Origin: Halococcus agarilyticus
GTDB taxonomy: Archaea > Halobacteriota > Halobacteria > Halobacteriales > Halococcaceae
NCBI RefSeq assembly: GCF_000334895.1
Contig: NZ_BAFM01000025.1
Coordinates: forward strand, 1-37,103
Direction: 5' to 3'
DNA: 37,103 nt
Below are positions 15,425 to 23,286 of this stretch, piece after piece. Both the position numbers and the translations under genes were made by a program. The notes beneath the pieces were generated by a model. It ran no database searches. It was not told where the DNA came from and saw only the letters and a program-made list of their open reading frames with translations. How positions within the stretch are numbered: the stretch's first letter is position 1; each line of letters starts with the position of its first letter.

Positions 15425-16488
15425 TGACGGATGCCTACGTGGCGATCGAGGGCGGCCACGTCCTGACAGGGCGTGCGCGCGCACCGGGCACGGCCCGTGG
15501 CGAACTGGTGTTCACGACCGCCTACACCGGCTACGAGGAGAGCCTGACCGATCCCTCCTACGCCGAGCAGGTGCTCACCTTCTCGTACCCGCTGATCGGC
15601 AACTACGGCGTGCGGGACGAGCGGTTCGAATCCGAGGACGTCCAGCCCACGGCGGTCCTCGCCCGCGAACTCACCGACGACGTGGCCGAGTGGCTCGAAG
15701 CGGAGGGCGTGCCCGCGATCGACCATCTCGATACCCGCGACGTCGTGACCGACGTCCGCGAGGAGGGCGCGATGGAGTGTGGGATCGCCGCCGGCCCCGA
15801 CGCGACTCCCGAGGACGCGCTCGCCGAACTCGACCGGTGCAAGGGGATGAGCGAACACACCGACATCGGCGCGACGGTCAGCGTCGACGAACCCGCACGC
15901 TACGAGGGCGATGGAGCGTACGAGGTCGCGCTGATCGACTGCGGCGCGAAGGGCTCGATCCGGTCGTCGCTTCTCGAACGTGGTGCGGACGTCACCGTGC
16001 TCCCGTACGACGCCACGCCGGAAGACGTCAGGGCGATCGAGCCGGACCTCCTGTTCATCTCGAACGGGCCCGGCGATCCCGAGAACTTCGAGGCCGCCCA
16101 AGGGCTCGTCGAGGAGTTCGCGGGTGAACTCCCGCTTGCGGGCATCTGTCTCGGCCAGCAGATCGTCGCGGCGGCGCTCGGCGGGAGTACCGAGAAGATG
16201 GCGTTCGGCCACCGCGGCGTGAACCAGCCGGTCCGGGACCTCGACTCGGGCCGCGTGGTGATGACGACCCAGAACCACGGCTACACCGTGACCGAGCCCG
16301 GCGACCTCGACGTCACGCAGGTCAACGTCAACGACGACACGCCCGAGGGACTCGCGAGCGACGCGCTCGACGTCATCACCCGCCAGTACCACCCCGAGGC
16401 AAACCCCGGCCCGCACGACTCGCTCGACTTCTTCGACGACGTGCTCGCGATGGCGGATACCCAGCGAGCGGCCCCGACCGCGGACTGA
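15424..16488 (+). CDS. carA: Carbamoyl-phosphate synthase small (glutaminase) subunit CarA
   Basis: CarA hydrolyses glutamine and channels ammonia to CarB for carbamoyl phosphate synthesis (pyrimidines and arginine). The 354-aa sequence has the N-terminal CarA domain (FTTAYTGYEESLTDPSYAEQ, YPLIGNYG) and a class I glutamine amidotransferase domain. The latter has FISNGPGDP, the nucleophile elbow GICLGQQ with the catalytic Cys, and the His-Pro-Glu of QYHPEANPGP. The start at 15424 fits the upstream TATA box. carB is not adjacent: the next gene downstream is an opposite-strand zinc-ribbon protein. An Lrp/AsnC gene is divergent with shared palindromes between. Confidence 0.95.
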   Translation: MTDAYVAIEGGHVLTGRARAPGTARGELVFTTAYTGYEESLTDPSYAEQVLTFSYPLIGNYGVRDERFESEDVQPTAVLARELTDDVAEWLEAEGVPAIDHLDTRDVVTDVREEGAMECGIAAGPDATPEDALAELDRCKGMSEHTDIGATVSVDEPARYEGDGAYEVALIDCGAKGSIRSSLLERGADVTVLPYDATPEDVRAIEPDLLFISNGPGDPENFEAAQGLVEEFAGELPLAGICLGQQIVAAALGGSTEKMAFGHRGVNQPVRDLDSGRVVMTTQNHGYTVTEPGDLDVTQVNVNDDTPEGLASDALDVITRQYHPEANPGPHDSLDFFDDVLAMADTQRAAPTAD

Positions 16489-16558
16489 TCGTCGATCCCC
16501 GAGCGTCGCCCGCGGAACAAACCGACTGGCGACCGAGTCGGCGATGGACCGATTCTCG

Positions 16559-17107
16559 TCAGTGTCGCTCGGTCGCCGGTCGAGCGGTTTCCGTCTGCTC
16601 GTCCGCGGGTTCGACCGAGGTGTCGTCCGAGCGGGTGGGGCCCGCGAACTCGGTCGTGGCGCAGTCGACGCAGTAGTGGTTGTGCTCGACGGAGCTGGTG
16701 ACGATGGGGACGCCAGCCAGGCAGACCTCTTCGCGGTAGCGCCGGACCAGGCCCTGGTCCAGTCGTGAGTCACAGCTCACACACCGTTCCGTCCGCCCTT
16801 CCGCGGTGCGGAGAACGCGCTCGTCGACGCTCCGGACCCGTCCGAACCGGGTGAGCGAGTGGCGGCGATCCAGGCGACGGCGAAAGCGCGGGTTCACGAA
16901 CACACCGAAGAGAACGAGCACCACGGAGATGAGCACGATCGCGGCCGACGCCACGAGGTTCACCGGCGCGGAACCGCCGACGATCCGAAGTGACGTCACG
17001 ACGATGCCGAGCACGCCCAGTCCCACCAGTAGCCAGCCAGCGACGCCATAGAGAAGCTCCGACACCGTGGTGGCGAGTCGTTGGGACTCGGATTTCTTCG
17101 CCGGCAT
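16559..17107 (-). CDS. Two-span membrane protein with zinc-ribbon cysteines
   Basis: A 182-residue protein. Two hydrophobic helices lie at roughly residues 12-35 and 42-66, followed by a basic stretch (FRRRLDRRHSL). A cysteine cluster follows: CVSCDSRL, a single Cys in EEVCLAGVP, and HYCVDC, forming a probable zinc-ribbon domain on the cytoplasmic side. The tail is acidic and Thr-rich. It resembles haloarchaeal zinc-ribbon membrane proteins without assigned function. I chose the ATG at 17107 because ACAATTATG at 17131-17139 is an ideally placed TATA box, which rules out the ATG at 17134 lying inside it. Confidence 0.75.
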   Translation of the reverse strand: MPAKKSESQRLATTVSELLYGVAGWLLVGLGVLGIVVTSLRIVGGSAPVNLVASAAIVLISVVLVLFGVFVNPRFRRRLDRRHSLTRFGRVRSVDERVLRTAEGRTERCVSCDSRLDQGLVRRYREEVCLAGVPIVTSSVEHNHYCVDCATTEFAGPTRSDDTSVEPADEQTETARPATERH

Positions 17108-17130
17108 ACGTCGGATGAGCGACGACACCG

Positions 17131-17140
17131 ACATAATTGT
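17131..17140 (-). promoter_or_regulatory. TATA box of the zinc-ribbon membrane protein
   Basis: The minus strand reads ACAATTATGT, 24-33 bp upstream of the start at 17107. Confidence 0.5.
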
Positions 17141-17363
17141 TGGGGAGTTGCCACCGGAAGCCGGCGGTCACCACAGGGCAGCCCCACGGTATCGGGCGAC
17201 CGAGATCGCTTCTCGGAGGGGGAGGTGTTCGTCGCTTCGATGGTTATTCCCACGGAATCGCGGGGCGGTAGGTATATGCGTTCGGCCCGGCAATATCTGC
17301 TGCATCAGTGACGCGGTTTCAACGCGGTTCACGGAGTACGCCCCGCCGGGGCAGTTCACAATC

Positions 17364-18917
17364 ATGGAGGACACAGCGAAGTACCTGATTCACGCGGACG
17401 TCACCGCCGAGGGGGTGGTGGAGCGAAACGACGTGGTCGGCGCGGTCTTCGGCCAGACCGAGGGCCTGCTCGGCGACGATCTCGATCTCCGGACGCTCCA
17501 GGACGCCTCGAAGGTCGGTCGGATCGACGTGGCGATCAACTCCCAGAACGGCCAGTCGTTCGGCCGGATCACCATCGCGAGCGGGCTCGACAGGGTCGAG
17601 ACCGCGATCCTCGGCGCATCGCTCGAAACCATCGACCGGATCGGGCCGTGTCGCTCGACCGTCGACGTCGACCGGATCGAGGACGTCCGGGCCGCCAAAC
17701 GCCGCGAGGTGGTCGATCGCGCGAAGGCGCTGCTCGGCGCGTTCGAGGAGTCCACGATGAGCTCGGCGGAACTCGTCGAAGCCGTCCGCGAGAGCGCACG
17801 CACCGGGGAGATAACCACCTACGAGGGGCTGCCGGCCGGGCCGCGGGTCGCCGAGACCGACGCGATCATCGTGGTCGAGGGGCGAGCGGACGTGCTCACC
17901 CTGCTGGGCTACGGCGTCAAAAACGCTATCGCGGTCGAGGGAACGAACGTGCCCGATCCGGTGGCCGCACTCACCGAGCAGCGCACGACGACCGCCTTCC
18001 TCGACGGCGACCGCGGCGGCGACCTCATCCTGAAGGAGCTCGGCCAGGTGGGAGACGTCGATTACGTCGCGGTCGCGCCCACAGGAGAAAGTGTCGAGGA
18101 CCTCTCGCGCGAGGCGGCGCTGTCGGCGCTCCGCGAGAAGGTCGCCTACGATCTCGTCGCGGGTGCGAACAGCCCGCGCGAGGCCGTCGCCGCCACCGAC
18201 GGCAGCGCGCGGCCCGCCCCCGAGAGCACCGAGCCCGCGCCGCCGGTCGAGCCTGGCGGCGCGACCGGTCCGGACGCCACCCTCGACGCGACCCCGACAA
18301 CGACGGGCGACACCGCCGACGAGTCGACCGCGACAGCCGGTGTCGAGTCGGCCCAGTCGCCCTCGGCCGAGAGCGACGCAGCACGTGCGACGGTCGAAGC
18401 CGAGGGTGGGGCGGCGACCGAATCGGCCGAATCGACCGGGTCGACCGAGACGGTCGACGCCGACGACGCAACCGGCGGAACCGCCACCGAACCGGCGGCT
18501 GGCACACCGGCCGACGAGTCGGACGCCACACCGGAGCCCGAGACGCTCCGCGGGCACGTCCGAGCGGTCATCGAGGGCGAGTCCGGACGCGTCCGGCTGC
18601 TCGACACCGATTTCGAGACGGTGGCCGACGCGCCGGCGAGCGAGGCGTTCGACGCGATCGAGGGGGCGACGGCGGTCCCTGCGAGCGTGGTGCTCGACGG
18701 CGAACTCACCCAGCGCGTGCTCGACGTCGCCGCCCAGCGCGGCGTCGCAGGGATCGTCGCACGCTCGGAGGGCGAGTTCGTCAAGAAACCCACCGGGGTC
18801 CGGGTGCGGACGGCGGCTCAGCTCCGGCCCGAATCCGACGACGAACCCGACGCGGCATCGGGGGACTCGTCCGACGCCGACTCGGACGCGGTCGACGAGG
18901 AATCCGCATCGGGCTGA
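17364..18917 (+). CDS. dnaG: Archaeal DnaG primase-like protein
   Basis: A 517-residue archaeal DnaG. It has the N-terminal MEDTAKYLIHADVTAEGVVE region and a TOPRIM domain at about residues 165-260 with the catalytic E172 (VVEGRADVL) and D214/D216 (FLDGDRGGD). A low-complexity Ala/Thr/Glu-rich linker runs from about 278 to 392, followed by a conserved C-terminal domain (LRGHVRAVIEG through FVKKPTGVRVRT) and an acidic tail. Archaeal DnaG associates with the exosome and can bind RNA; a primase role has also been reported. The linker is longer than the compact archaeal form, a halophile feature. TATA-like GTATATGCG at 17269-17277 would give a leader of about 65 bp. The 3' end overlaps the convergent GNAT gene by 100 bp. 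Confidence 0.92.
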   Translation: MEDTAKYLIHADVTAEGVVERNDVVGAVFGQTEGLLGDDLDLRTLQDASKVGRIDVAINSQNGQSFGRITIASGLDRVETAILGASLETIDRIGPCRSTVDVDRIEDVRAAKRREVVDRAKALLGAFEESTMSSAELVEAVRESARTGEITTYEGLPAGPRVAETDAIIVVEGRADVLTLLGYGVKNAIAVEGTNVPDPVAALTEQRTTTAFLDGDRGGDLILKELGQVGDVDYVAVAPTGESVEDLSREAALSALREKVAYDLVAGANSPREAVAATDGSARPAPESTEPAPPVEPGGATGPDATLDATPTTTGDTADESTATAGVESAQSPSAESDAARATVEAEGGAATESAESTGSTETVDADDATGGTATEPAAGTPADESDATPEPETLRGHVRAVIEGESGRVRLLDTDFETVADAPASEAFDAIEGATAVPASVVLDGELTQRVLDVAAQRGVAGIVARSEGEFVKKPTGVRVRTAAQLRPESDDEPDAASGDSSDADSDAVDEESASG

Positions 18918-19315
18918 CGAACGAACAGGAGTCCGTCGTCGCCGTCGTAGTGACAGGAAAGTCGCTCGGCGACCGCGAAGCCGTGGCGCTCGTAGAAGCG
19001 TCTCGCACGGGTGGCGTCCGCGCGGGTCGTGAGTCGGAGTTCGCTTTCTCCCACCCGGTCGACGACCGCAGCGAGCAGCGCCGAGCCGTGGCCCGATCCT
19101 CGGTGATCGGGCGCGACCGCGAGTTCGGCGAGATAGGCGGGGTCGCCCGGGATCGCGAGCGCGTACCCGACCGGCGGTCGTCCGGCGACGAGCGCCAGGG
19201 GCGGGCCGTCGATCCCGGCATGGAGGAGGTCGGGCCACGTCGAGTCGAGCGACACGGTCTGGATGGCGAGCAGCGTCGTGAGATCGTCGCGGGTCGCCTC
19301 GCGGATCGTCGTCAT
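18818..19315 (-). CDS. GNAT family N-acetyltransferase
   Basis: A 165-residue GNAT protein. It has MTTIREATRDD at the N-terminus, LAELAVAPDHRGSGHGSALL with the acetyl-CoA pyrophosphate-binding R-G-x-G-H-G loop near residue 70, and ARRFYERHGF near 105. The layout is RimI-like and the substrate is unknown. The enzymatic fold ends near residue 128. The last ~35 residues are a Ser/Asp-rich low-complexity tail encoded opposite the acidic DnaG tail, so the tail composition may simply reflect the antisense overlap. Its ATG overlaps the stop of the upstream DUF92 gene (ATGA), giving a coupled two-gene operon. Confidence 0.85.
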   Translation of the reverse strand: MTTIREATRDDLTTLLAIQTVSLDSTWPDLLHAGIDGPPLALVAGRPPVGYALAIPGDPAYLAELAVAPDHRGSGHGSALLAAVVDRVGESELRLTTRADATRARRFYERHGFAVAERLSCHYDGDDGLLFVRQPDADSSSTASESASDESPDAASGSSSDSGRS

Positions 19316-20697
19316 AGCGGCGCGAGGCCAACACCCACGGCGAGCGCCGCACACACCAGCGCGGCCGCGAGCGTCGCGAGGAAGTTCACGGTCCGGTTGT
19401 CGAACTCCAGACCACCGAGTGAGCCGCTGTTCCGTCCGACACTCGTGGTGCCGCCCCGACCCGGGAGCAGGCTGTCGAAGCGCCGGTCCTCGAACAGCGC
19501 CCCGAGGAGGCTGTCGACGACCATCCCCGCGACCCCCGCCGCGGCGATGATCGCCGCGCCCGCCGGTGTCACGTCGAGGGCGAGGGCGGCGAGGCCGGCG
19601 ACCACCACTGCGCCGCCGAGCCCTGCGACCACGCCCTGCCACGTCACGCCGCCGTCGGTCCCCGGGGGCACGGGTTCGAGCGTCGTGATGAGTCTGGGAG
19701 TGTCGTAGAGCCCGCCGATCTCGCTCGACAGCGTGTCGGCCATCGCGGCGGCGATCGAACCCGCGAAGACGAACCGGAACAGCTCGCCGCCGACGGGGAG
19801 GAGCGGGGCCGCGGCGTAGCCGAGCACCGCCCCCAGCGCGACCGCGGCGTTCGCGAGCACGTTCCCGCTGCCGCGCGCGCCGCCGTCGTCCTCGGCGATG
19901 CCGCGCTGGCGCTTCCGATCGTACCGGAACTTGGTGGCGAGCCCGCCGCCCGCGAAGAAGGCGATCAGCAGCGCGAACCAGCCGAACCCGCCGAGCACGA
20001 TCATCAGCAGTCCCGAGAGCACGCCCGTCAACATTCCCGGGATCGAGGCGGTGTCGAGCGCGTACGCGAGATAGCCGAACCCGGCGGTGACCGCGAGCGC
20101 GACGCCGATCCCGGTCGCGGGGACCGACGGCGAGAGCTCGGCGAGCAGCCAGAGCAGGAGTCCCGCCGAGAAGAGGACGAGCGGATCGTCGCGCTCGAAC
20201 AGCACCGAACGAACCAGCGCGCCGAGCAGCGCTCCGCTGGCGGCGTAGAAGATCGCGAGCGCTGGCGACGGCGTGGGCGCGACGAGCCCGACCACGAGCT
20301 GGCCCGCCGTGCCCGCGAGCGTCCCGCCGACCACGAACCCGACGACGCCCGCGATCGGCGTCCCCCGCCACACCCGAACCACCGCCTCGACGAGGTTGCC
20401 GCCCGAGAGCACGAGCACGCTCGCCACGAACACGAACGTCGGCATCGTGAAGAGGGAGGCGAACAGCGCGAGCCCGGCGGCCGCGAGCGAAAAGCCCGCG
20501 AGGCCGTAGAGGGTGCGCTCCTCGCGGTCGCCCGAGCGAGCGAACAGCTCGAACACCCGCCCGTCGTCGATCACGAAGGCCGCGAGCCCCGCGACGACGA
20601 CGAACGGCGCGGCGGCCGCCCGTCCGAGAAACGGGGCGGCGAGCGAGAGCGCGCCGACGAGCGCGAACCCGCCCGCCCGCCGGACAGGGTGGGTCAC
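19312..20697 (-). CDS. DUF92 family membrane protein (TMEM19/VTE6-like)
   Basis: A 461-residue polytopic membrane protein with roughly 12 hydrophobic segments. The second half is the DUF92 domain: FFAGGGLATKFRYDRKRQRGIAEDDGG, SGNVLANAA, FAGSIAAAMADTLSSEIG, and GALFEDRRFDSLLPGRGG. In plants the family includes VTE6, a phytyl-phosphate kinase acting on an isoprenoid phosphate, so a role with prenyl phosphates is a reasonable guess only. I chose the GTG at 20697 because TGTTAAGTG at 20723-20730 is well placed as a TATA box. The adjacent divergent gene is a cis-prenyltransferase homologue, which supports an isoprenoid theme. Confidence 0.85.
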   Translation of the reverse strand: MTHPVRRAGGFALVGALSLAAPFLGRAAAAPFVVVAGLAAFVIDDGRVFELFARSGDREERTLYGLAGFSLAAAGLALFASLFTMPTFVFVASVLVLSGGNLVEAVVRVWRGTPIAGVVGFVVGGTLAGTAGQLVVGLVAPTPSPALAIFYAASGALLGALVRSVLFERDDPLVLFSAGLLLWLLAELSPSVPATGIGVALAVTAGFGYLAYALDTASIPGMLTGVLSGLLMIVLGGFGWFALLIAFFAGGGLATKFRYDRKRQRGIAEDDGGARGSGNVLANAAVALGAVLGYAAAPLLPVGGELFRFVFAGSIAAAMADTLSSEIGGLYDTPRLITTLEPVPPGTDGGVTWQGVVAGLGGAVVVAGLAALALDVTPAGAAIIAAAGVAGMVVDSLLGALFEDRRFDSLLPGRGGTTSVGRNSGSLGGLEFDNRTVNFLATLAAALVCAALAVGVGLAPL

Positions 20698-20825
20698 TGC
20701 CCGTCGTTTTCCCGAAGGCCACTTAACACTCCCGAAGCCACCGGAACCGGCGGGTGTGGTGCGGCGAGCGGCGAGTTCCGCACACGAGCCGTGAGTTTTA
20801 GGCGCGCGCCGCGAGTAGTCGGCGT

Positions 20826-21434
20826 GTGGGACTCTACGACCGGTATCTCGCCGCACGGGTCCGCCGGAACCCGGCTCCGTTGCCTGCGCGGATCGCGCTG
20901 GTCATCGCCGAGCGCGACCTCCTGGAGGGAGGTGCGTACCGAACCCTGGAGGACTGTTTTGCGTGGGCGTTCGAGTACGGGGCCGACCGCGTGATGGTGT
21001 ACGTCAGCGTGCTCGATACTGGTGCTGTGCCCACCATCCGACGAGTCTTCGAGCGGTGTGATGCGCCGCGCGAGCTCGCGGTCCGGGGACCCGACGACGC
21101 CGAGCGCGCCGACGCCCCCATCCAAGTGAGCATCGGTCTCGGCGGCAAACACGAGTTCGCGGAGGCAGTACGCGGGGTCGCGACTCAGGTCGAGGCCGGC
21201 ACGCTCACCGCCGGCGACATCGACGGCGACGCGATCGAGGAGCGGCTGGTGTTCCCCGAAGACCCCGACCTCGTCATCAAGACCGGCGCGGAGCGACTCT
21301 CCGATTTCATGATCTGGCAGTCCGTCTACTCGGAACTCCACTTCACCGACGTCAACTGGCGCGATTTCAGGAAACGCGACTACCTCCGGGCGCTCCGGGA
21401 CTACCAGAATCGCCAGCGCCGCTACGGAAAGTGA
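20826..21434 (+). CDS. Undecaprenyl diphosphate synthase-family protein with degenerate active site
   Basis: A 202-residue cis-prenyltransferase homologue. The C-terminal half is clear: DLVIKTGAERLSDFMIWQ, SELHFTDVNWRDF and the final RRYG match the family. The N-terminal catalytic segment is not intact. The usual H-x-A-x-x-MDGNGRW is replaced by RIALVIAERD, so the essential Asp aligns with A28, and about 12 residues between it and the next helix are missing. The C-terminal Arg-Thr-x-G-E motif is also altered and one residue shorter. It may be a non-catalytic partner, as NgBR/Nus1 is for eukaryotic enzymes, or have lost function. The start GTG at 20826 has TTTTAGG about 26-31 bp upstream. Confidence 0.8.
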   Translation: MGLYDRYLAARVRRNPAPLPARIALVIAERDLLEGGAYRTLEDCFAWAFEYGADRVMVYVSVLDTGAVPTIRRVFERCDAPRELAVRGPDDAERADAPIQVSIGLGGKHEFAEAVRGVATQVEAGTLTAGDIDGDAIEERLVFPEDPDLVIKTGAERLSDFMIWQSVYSELHFTDVNWRDFRKRDYLRALRDYQNRQRRYGK

Positions 21435-21559
21435 GACCAGGCGGCGTCGCGCTGGCCCACCGCGACGCCGATCGGCCATCCAACCGCCGACACCGCCAAC
21501 CCCATCTCGTATTCGAGAATCATAACGTACTTGCGACGGTTCGGGTAACGACCACCCGT

Positions 21560-21661
21560 ATGAGATCGTACGAGGGTGGGCGCGTCGTTCGCCGTCGGCC
21601 GGGCGACGGCCGAGAGTTCGTCGGTGAGGCGAACCGACCGGGACGGCCGAATGAGCGGTGA
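21560..21661 (+). CDS. Possible leader ORF overlapping the APC permease start
   Basis: A 33-codon frame begins with an ATG at 21560, about 30-39 bp after a TATA-like CATAACGTAC (21521-21530). It stops at 21661, overlapping the permease start by 11 bp. The peptide is Arg/Gly-rich and resembles nothing I know. It could be a translated leader affecting permease translation, or chance. Its value is that it occupies the only leaderless-type start position after the promoter. Confidence 0.25.
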   Translation: MRSYEGGRVVRRRPGDGREFVGEANRPGRPNER

Positions 21662-22997
21662 GTCGGTTTTCGAGGGGGAGTTGGGAACGCTCGACTGTGT
21701 TCTGTTGAGTCTCGGCGGGATGGTCGGCTCCGCGATCTTCGTGTTCCCGGGCTCGACCGGTCGGCTGACCGGTCCGTCGGCGGTCGGCGCGTGGCTGGTG
21801 GCCGGCGTGTTGATGCTCGCGATCGCGCTCTGCTACACCGAACTCGCGCTCGCGTTCCCGGAGACGGGGGCGGTCGCGGTGTTTCCCTACGAGACGCTCG
21901 GCCCCTCGCCCGCGATCCGCGCGTTCGCGAGCTATCTGGAGGGGGTCTGCTACACCGTCGGCTGGGTGTTCGGGATCAGCGTGTCGGCGCTCGCGATCGC
22001 CGACTACCTCGCAATCCTGGTGCCGGCTGCGGGCGGTCACGTCCCGCTCGTGGCGCTCGTCGCCATCGGGGCGGCCACGCTCGTCAACCTCCTCGGCGTC
22101 GACGTCACGAGTCGAGCGAACCTGCTCCTGTCGGCACTGTTGCTCGCGGTGCTGTGTGCGTTCGTGGCCAGCGGGTTCGCCCGCTTCCGGCCGAGCAACT
22201 ACGAGCCGTTCTTCGCGGCCGGCCCGGTGCGATTTTTCGCCGCCGTCCAGGTCGCACTCACCGCCTACGGCGCGTGGACCGCGATCCCGTCGGTGGTGGA
22301 GGAGATCGAGACGCCGTCGCGAACCGTCCCCCGCGCGATCCTCGTCTCGCTCGCCGCCGCAACGCTGCTCTACACCGCGATCGTCGCCGCGGTCCACGGC
22401 GTCGTTCCGATCGAGCGCTTTGCGGCGGACAGCGCTGCGATCACCGCACCGCTCGGGGTGGCCGCCGGCGCGATCGGGCTCCCGTGGCTCCGCTCCCTGC
22501 TCGCGTTCGGCGCGGTGATCGCCATCTTCACCACGCTGCTCGTCGGCGTGATGAGCGCGGGGCGCGTGCTGTTCGCGCTGGGACGCAACGACACGCTGCC
22601 GCGGGCGTTCGCCGCGACGAGCGGGTTTCGGGTCCCGTGGGTGGGCGTGCTCGCCGTCGGGGTCGTCGCGGGCGCGCTCGTCACGGTTCCCGGGTACTTC
22701 TCGCAGCTCCTGGTCGTCGCCGCCGTCGTCGGGACCGGCGTGCCGTACGCGCTCAACATACTGTCGTTCGTCGGTTTGCGCCACTACCGCACCGATATCG
22801 AATCGCCGTTCCGTGCCCCGGGCGGCGACGCCCTGGCGATCGTGGCGTTCGCGGGGATCGCCGTCGCCATGATCGGGCTCGGATCGACCGAGATCCGGTG
22901 GTCGCTCGGCGCGCTCGCGGTGTTGATCGGCTCGTTCGTTCTCCGTGCCGCCCTGGTTCCCGACGCGATCGAGCCCGAGACGCCGACGGATTCGTAG
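21651..22997 (+). CDS. APC family amino acid permease
   Basis: A 448-residue membrane protein with about 12 helices. The start of helix 1 (LLSLGGMVGSAIFVFPG) is the unwound Gly-rich substrate-binding segment of APC transporters. FPETGAVAVFPYETLG after helix 2, VEEIETPSRTVPRAI in the cytoplasmic loop, and SAGRVLFALGRNDTLPRAFA are further family motifs. It probably imports or exchanges an amino acid; specificity is unknown. The ATG at 21651 is chosen because the conserved N-terminus (GTLDCVLLSLGG) follows. The nearest promoter-like sequence is 120 bp upstream, so there is a leader of about 100 bp containing a possible short ORF. Confidence 0.88.
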   Translation: MSGESVFEGELGTLDCVLLSLGGMVGSAIFVFPGSTGRLTGPSAVGAWLVAGVLMLAIALCYTELALAFPETGAVAVFPYETLGPSPAIRAFASYLEGVCYTVGWVFGISVSALAIADYLAILVPAAGGHVPLVALVAIGAATLVNLLGVDVTSRANLLLSALLLAVLCAFVASGFARFRPSNYEPFFAAGPVRFFAAVQVALTAYGAWTAIPSVVEEIETPSRTVPRAILVSLAAATLLYTAIVAAVHGVVPIERFAADSAAITAPLGVAAGAIGLPWLRSLLAFGAVIAIFTTLLVGVMSAGRVLFALGRNDTLPRAFAATSGFRVPWVGVLAVGVVAGALVTVPGYFSQLLVVAAVVGTGVPYALNILSFVGLRHYRTDIESPFRAPGGDALAIVAFAGIAVAMIGLGSTEIRWSLGALAVLIGSFVLRAALVPDAIEPETPTDS

Positions 22998-23065
22998 GCA
23001 GGACGTCGAGCACTCGGTTCCTCCTGCCTGATCGCCGCCGAACCGGGAGCGGTCCTTGGAGAAAG

Positions 23066-23073
23066 TATTTAAC
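23066..23073 (+). promoter_or_regulatory. TATA box of the micro zinc-ribbon gene
   Basis: TATTTAAC lies 37-44 bp upstream of the ATG at 23110, giving a leader of about 15 bp. GACAGGAG just upstream of the start could be a weak ribosome-binding site. Confidence 0.45.
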
Positions 23074-23109
23074 CTTTGTGGCCGATTGCCGGGACAGGAG
23101 CAGCCCTCG

Positions 23110-23277
23110 ATGGGATATCTCGATCGACTCAAGCGTCGGGTAGCGGGGGAAGACCGCGACGCGGAGTACGTCTGTACGGACTGTGGAGCGGGGTTCGAGG
23201 GACGCCGCCAGGTGTGCCCGGAGTGTGGGGGCTACTCGATCACGCGGCGCGAGTGGGAGCCGGCAGTGCTTCGGTGA
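23110..23277 (+). CDS. Micro zinc-ribbon protein
   Basis: A 55-residue protein with CTDCG and CPECG pairs spaced 16 residues apart, a classic four-Cys zinc ribbon, preceded by a basic MGYLDRLKRRVAG segment. Haloarchaea encode many such small CPxCG-type proteins, some shown to affect stress responses or biofilm behaviour; this one is unassigned. It stands alone between the APC permease and a convergent lipoprotein gene 9 bp away. The frame extends upstream to 23056, but that portion contains the TATA box, so the ATG at 23110 is used. Confidence 0.8.
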   Translation: MGYLDRLKRRVAGEDRDAEYVCTDCGAGFEGRRQVCPECGGYSITRREWEPAVLR

Positions 23278-23286
23278 CCCAGCGGA

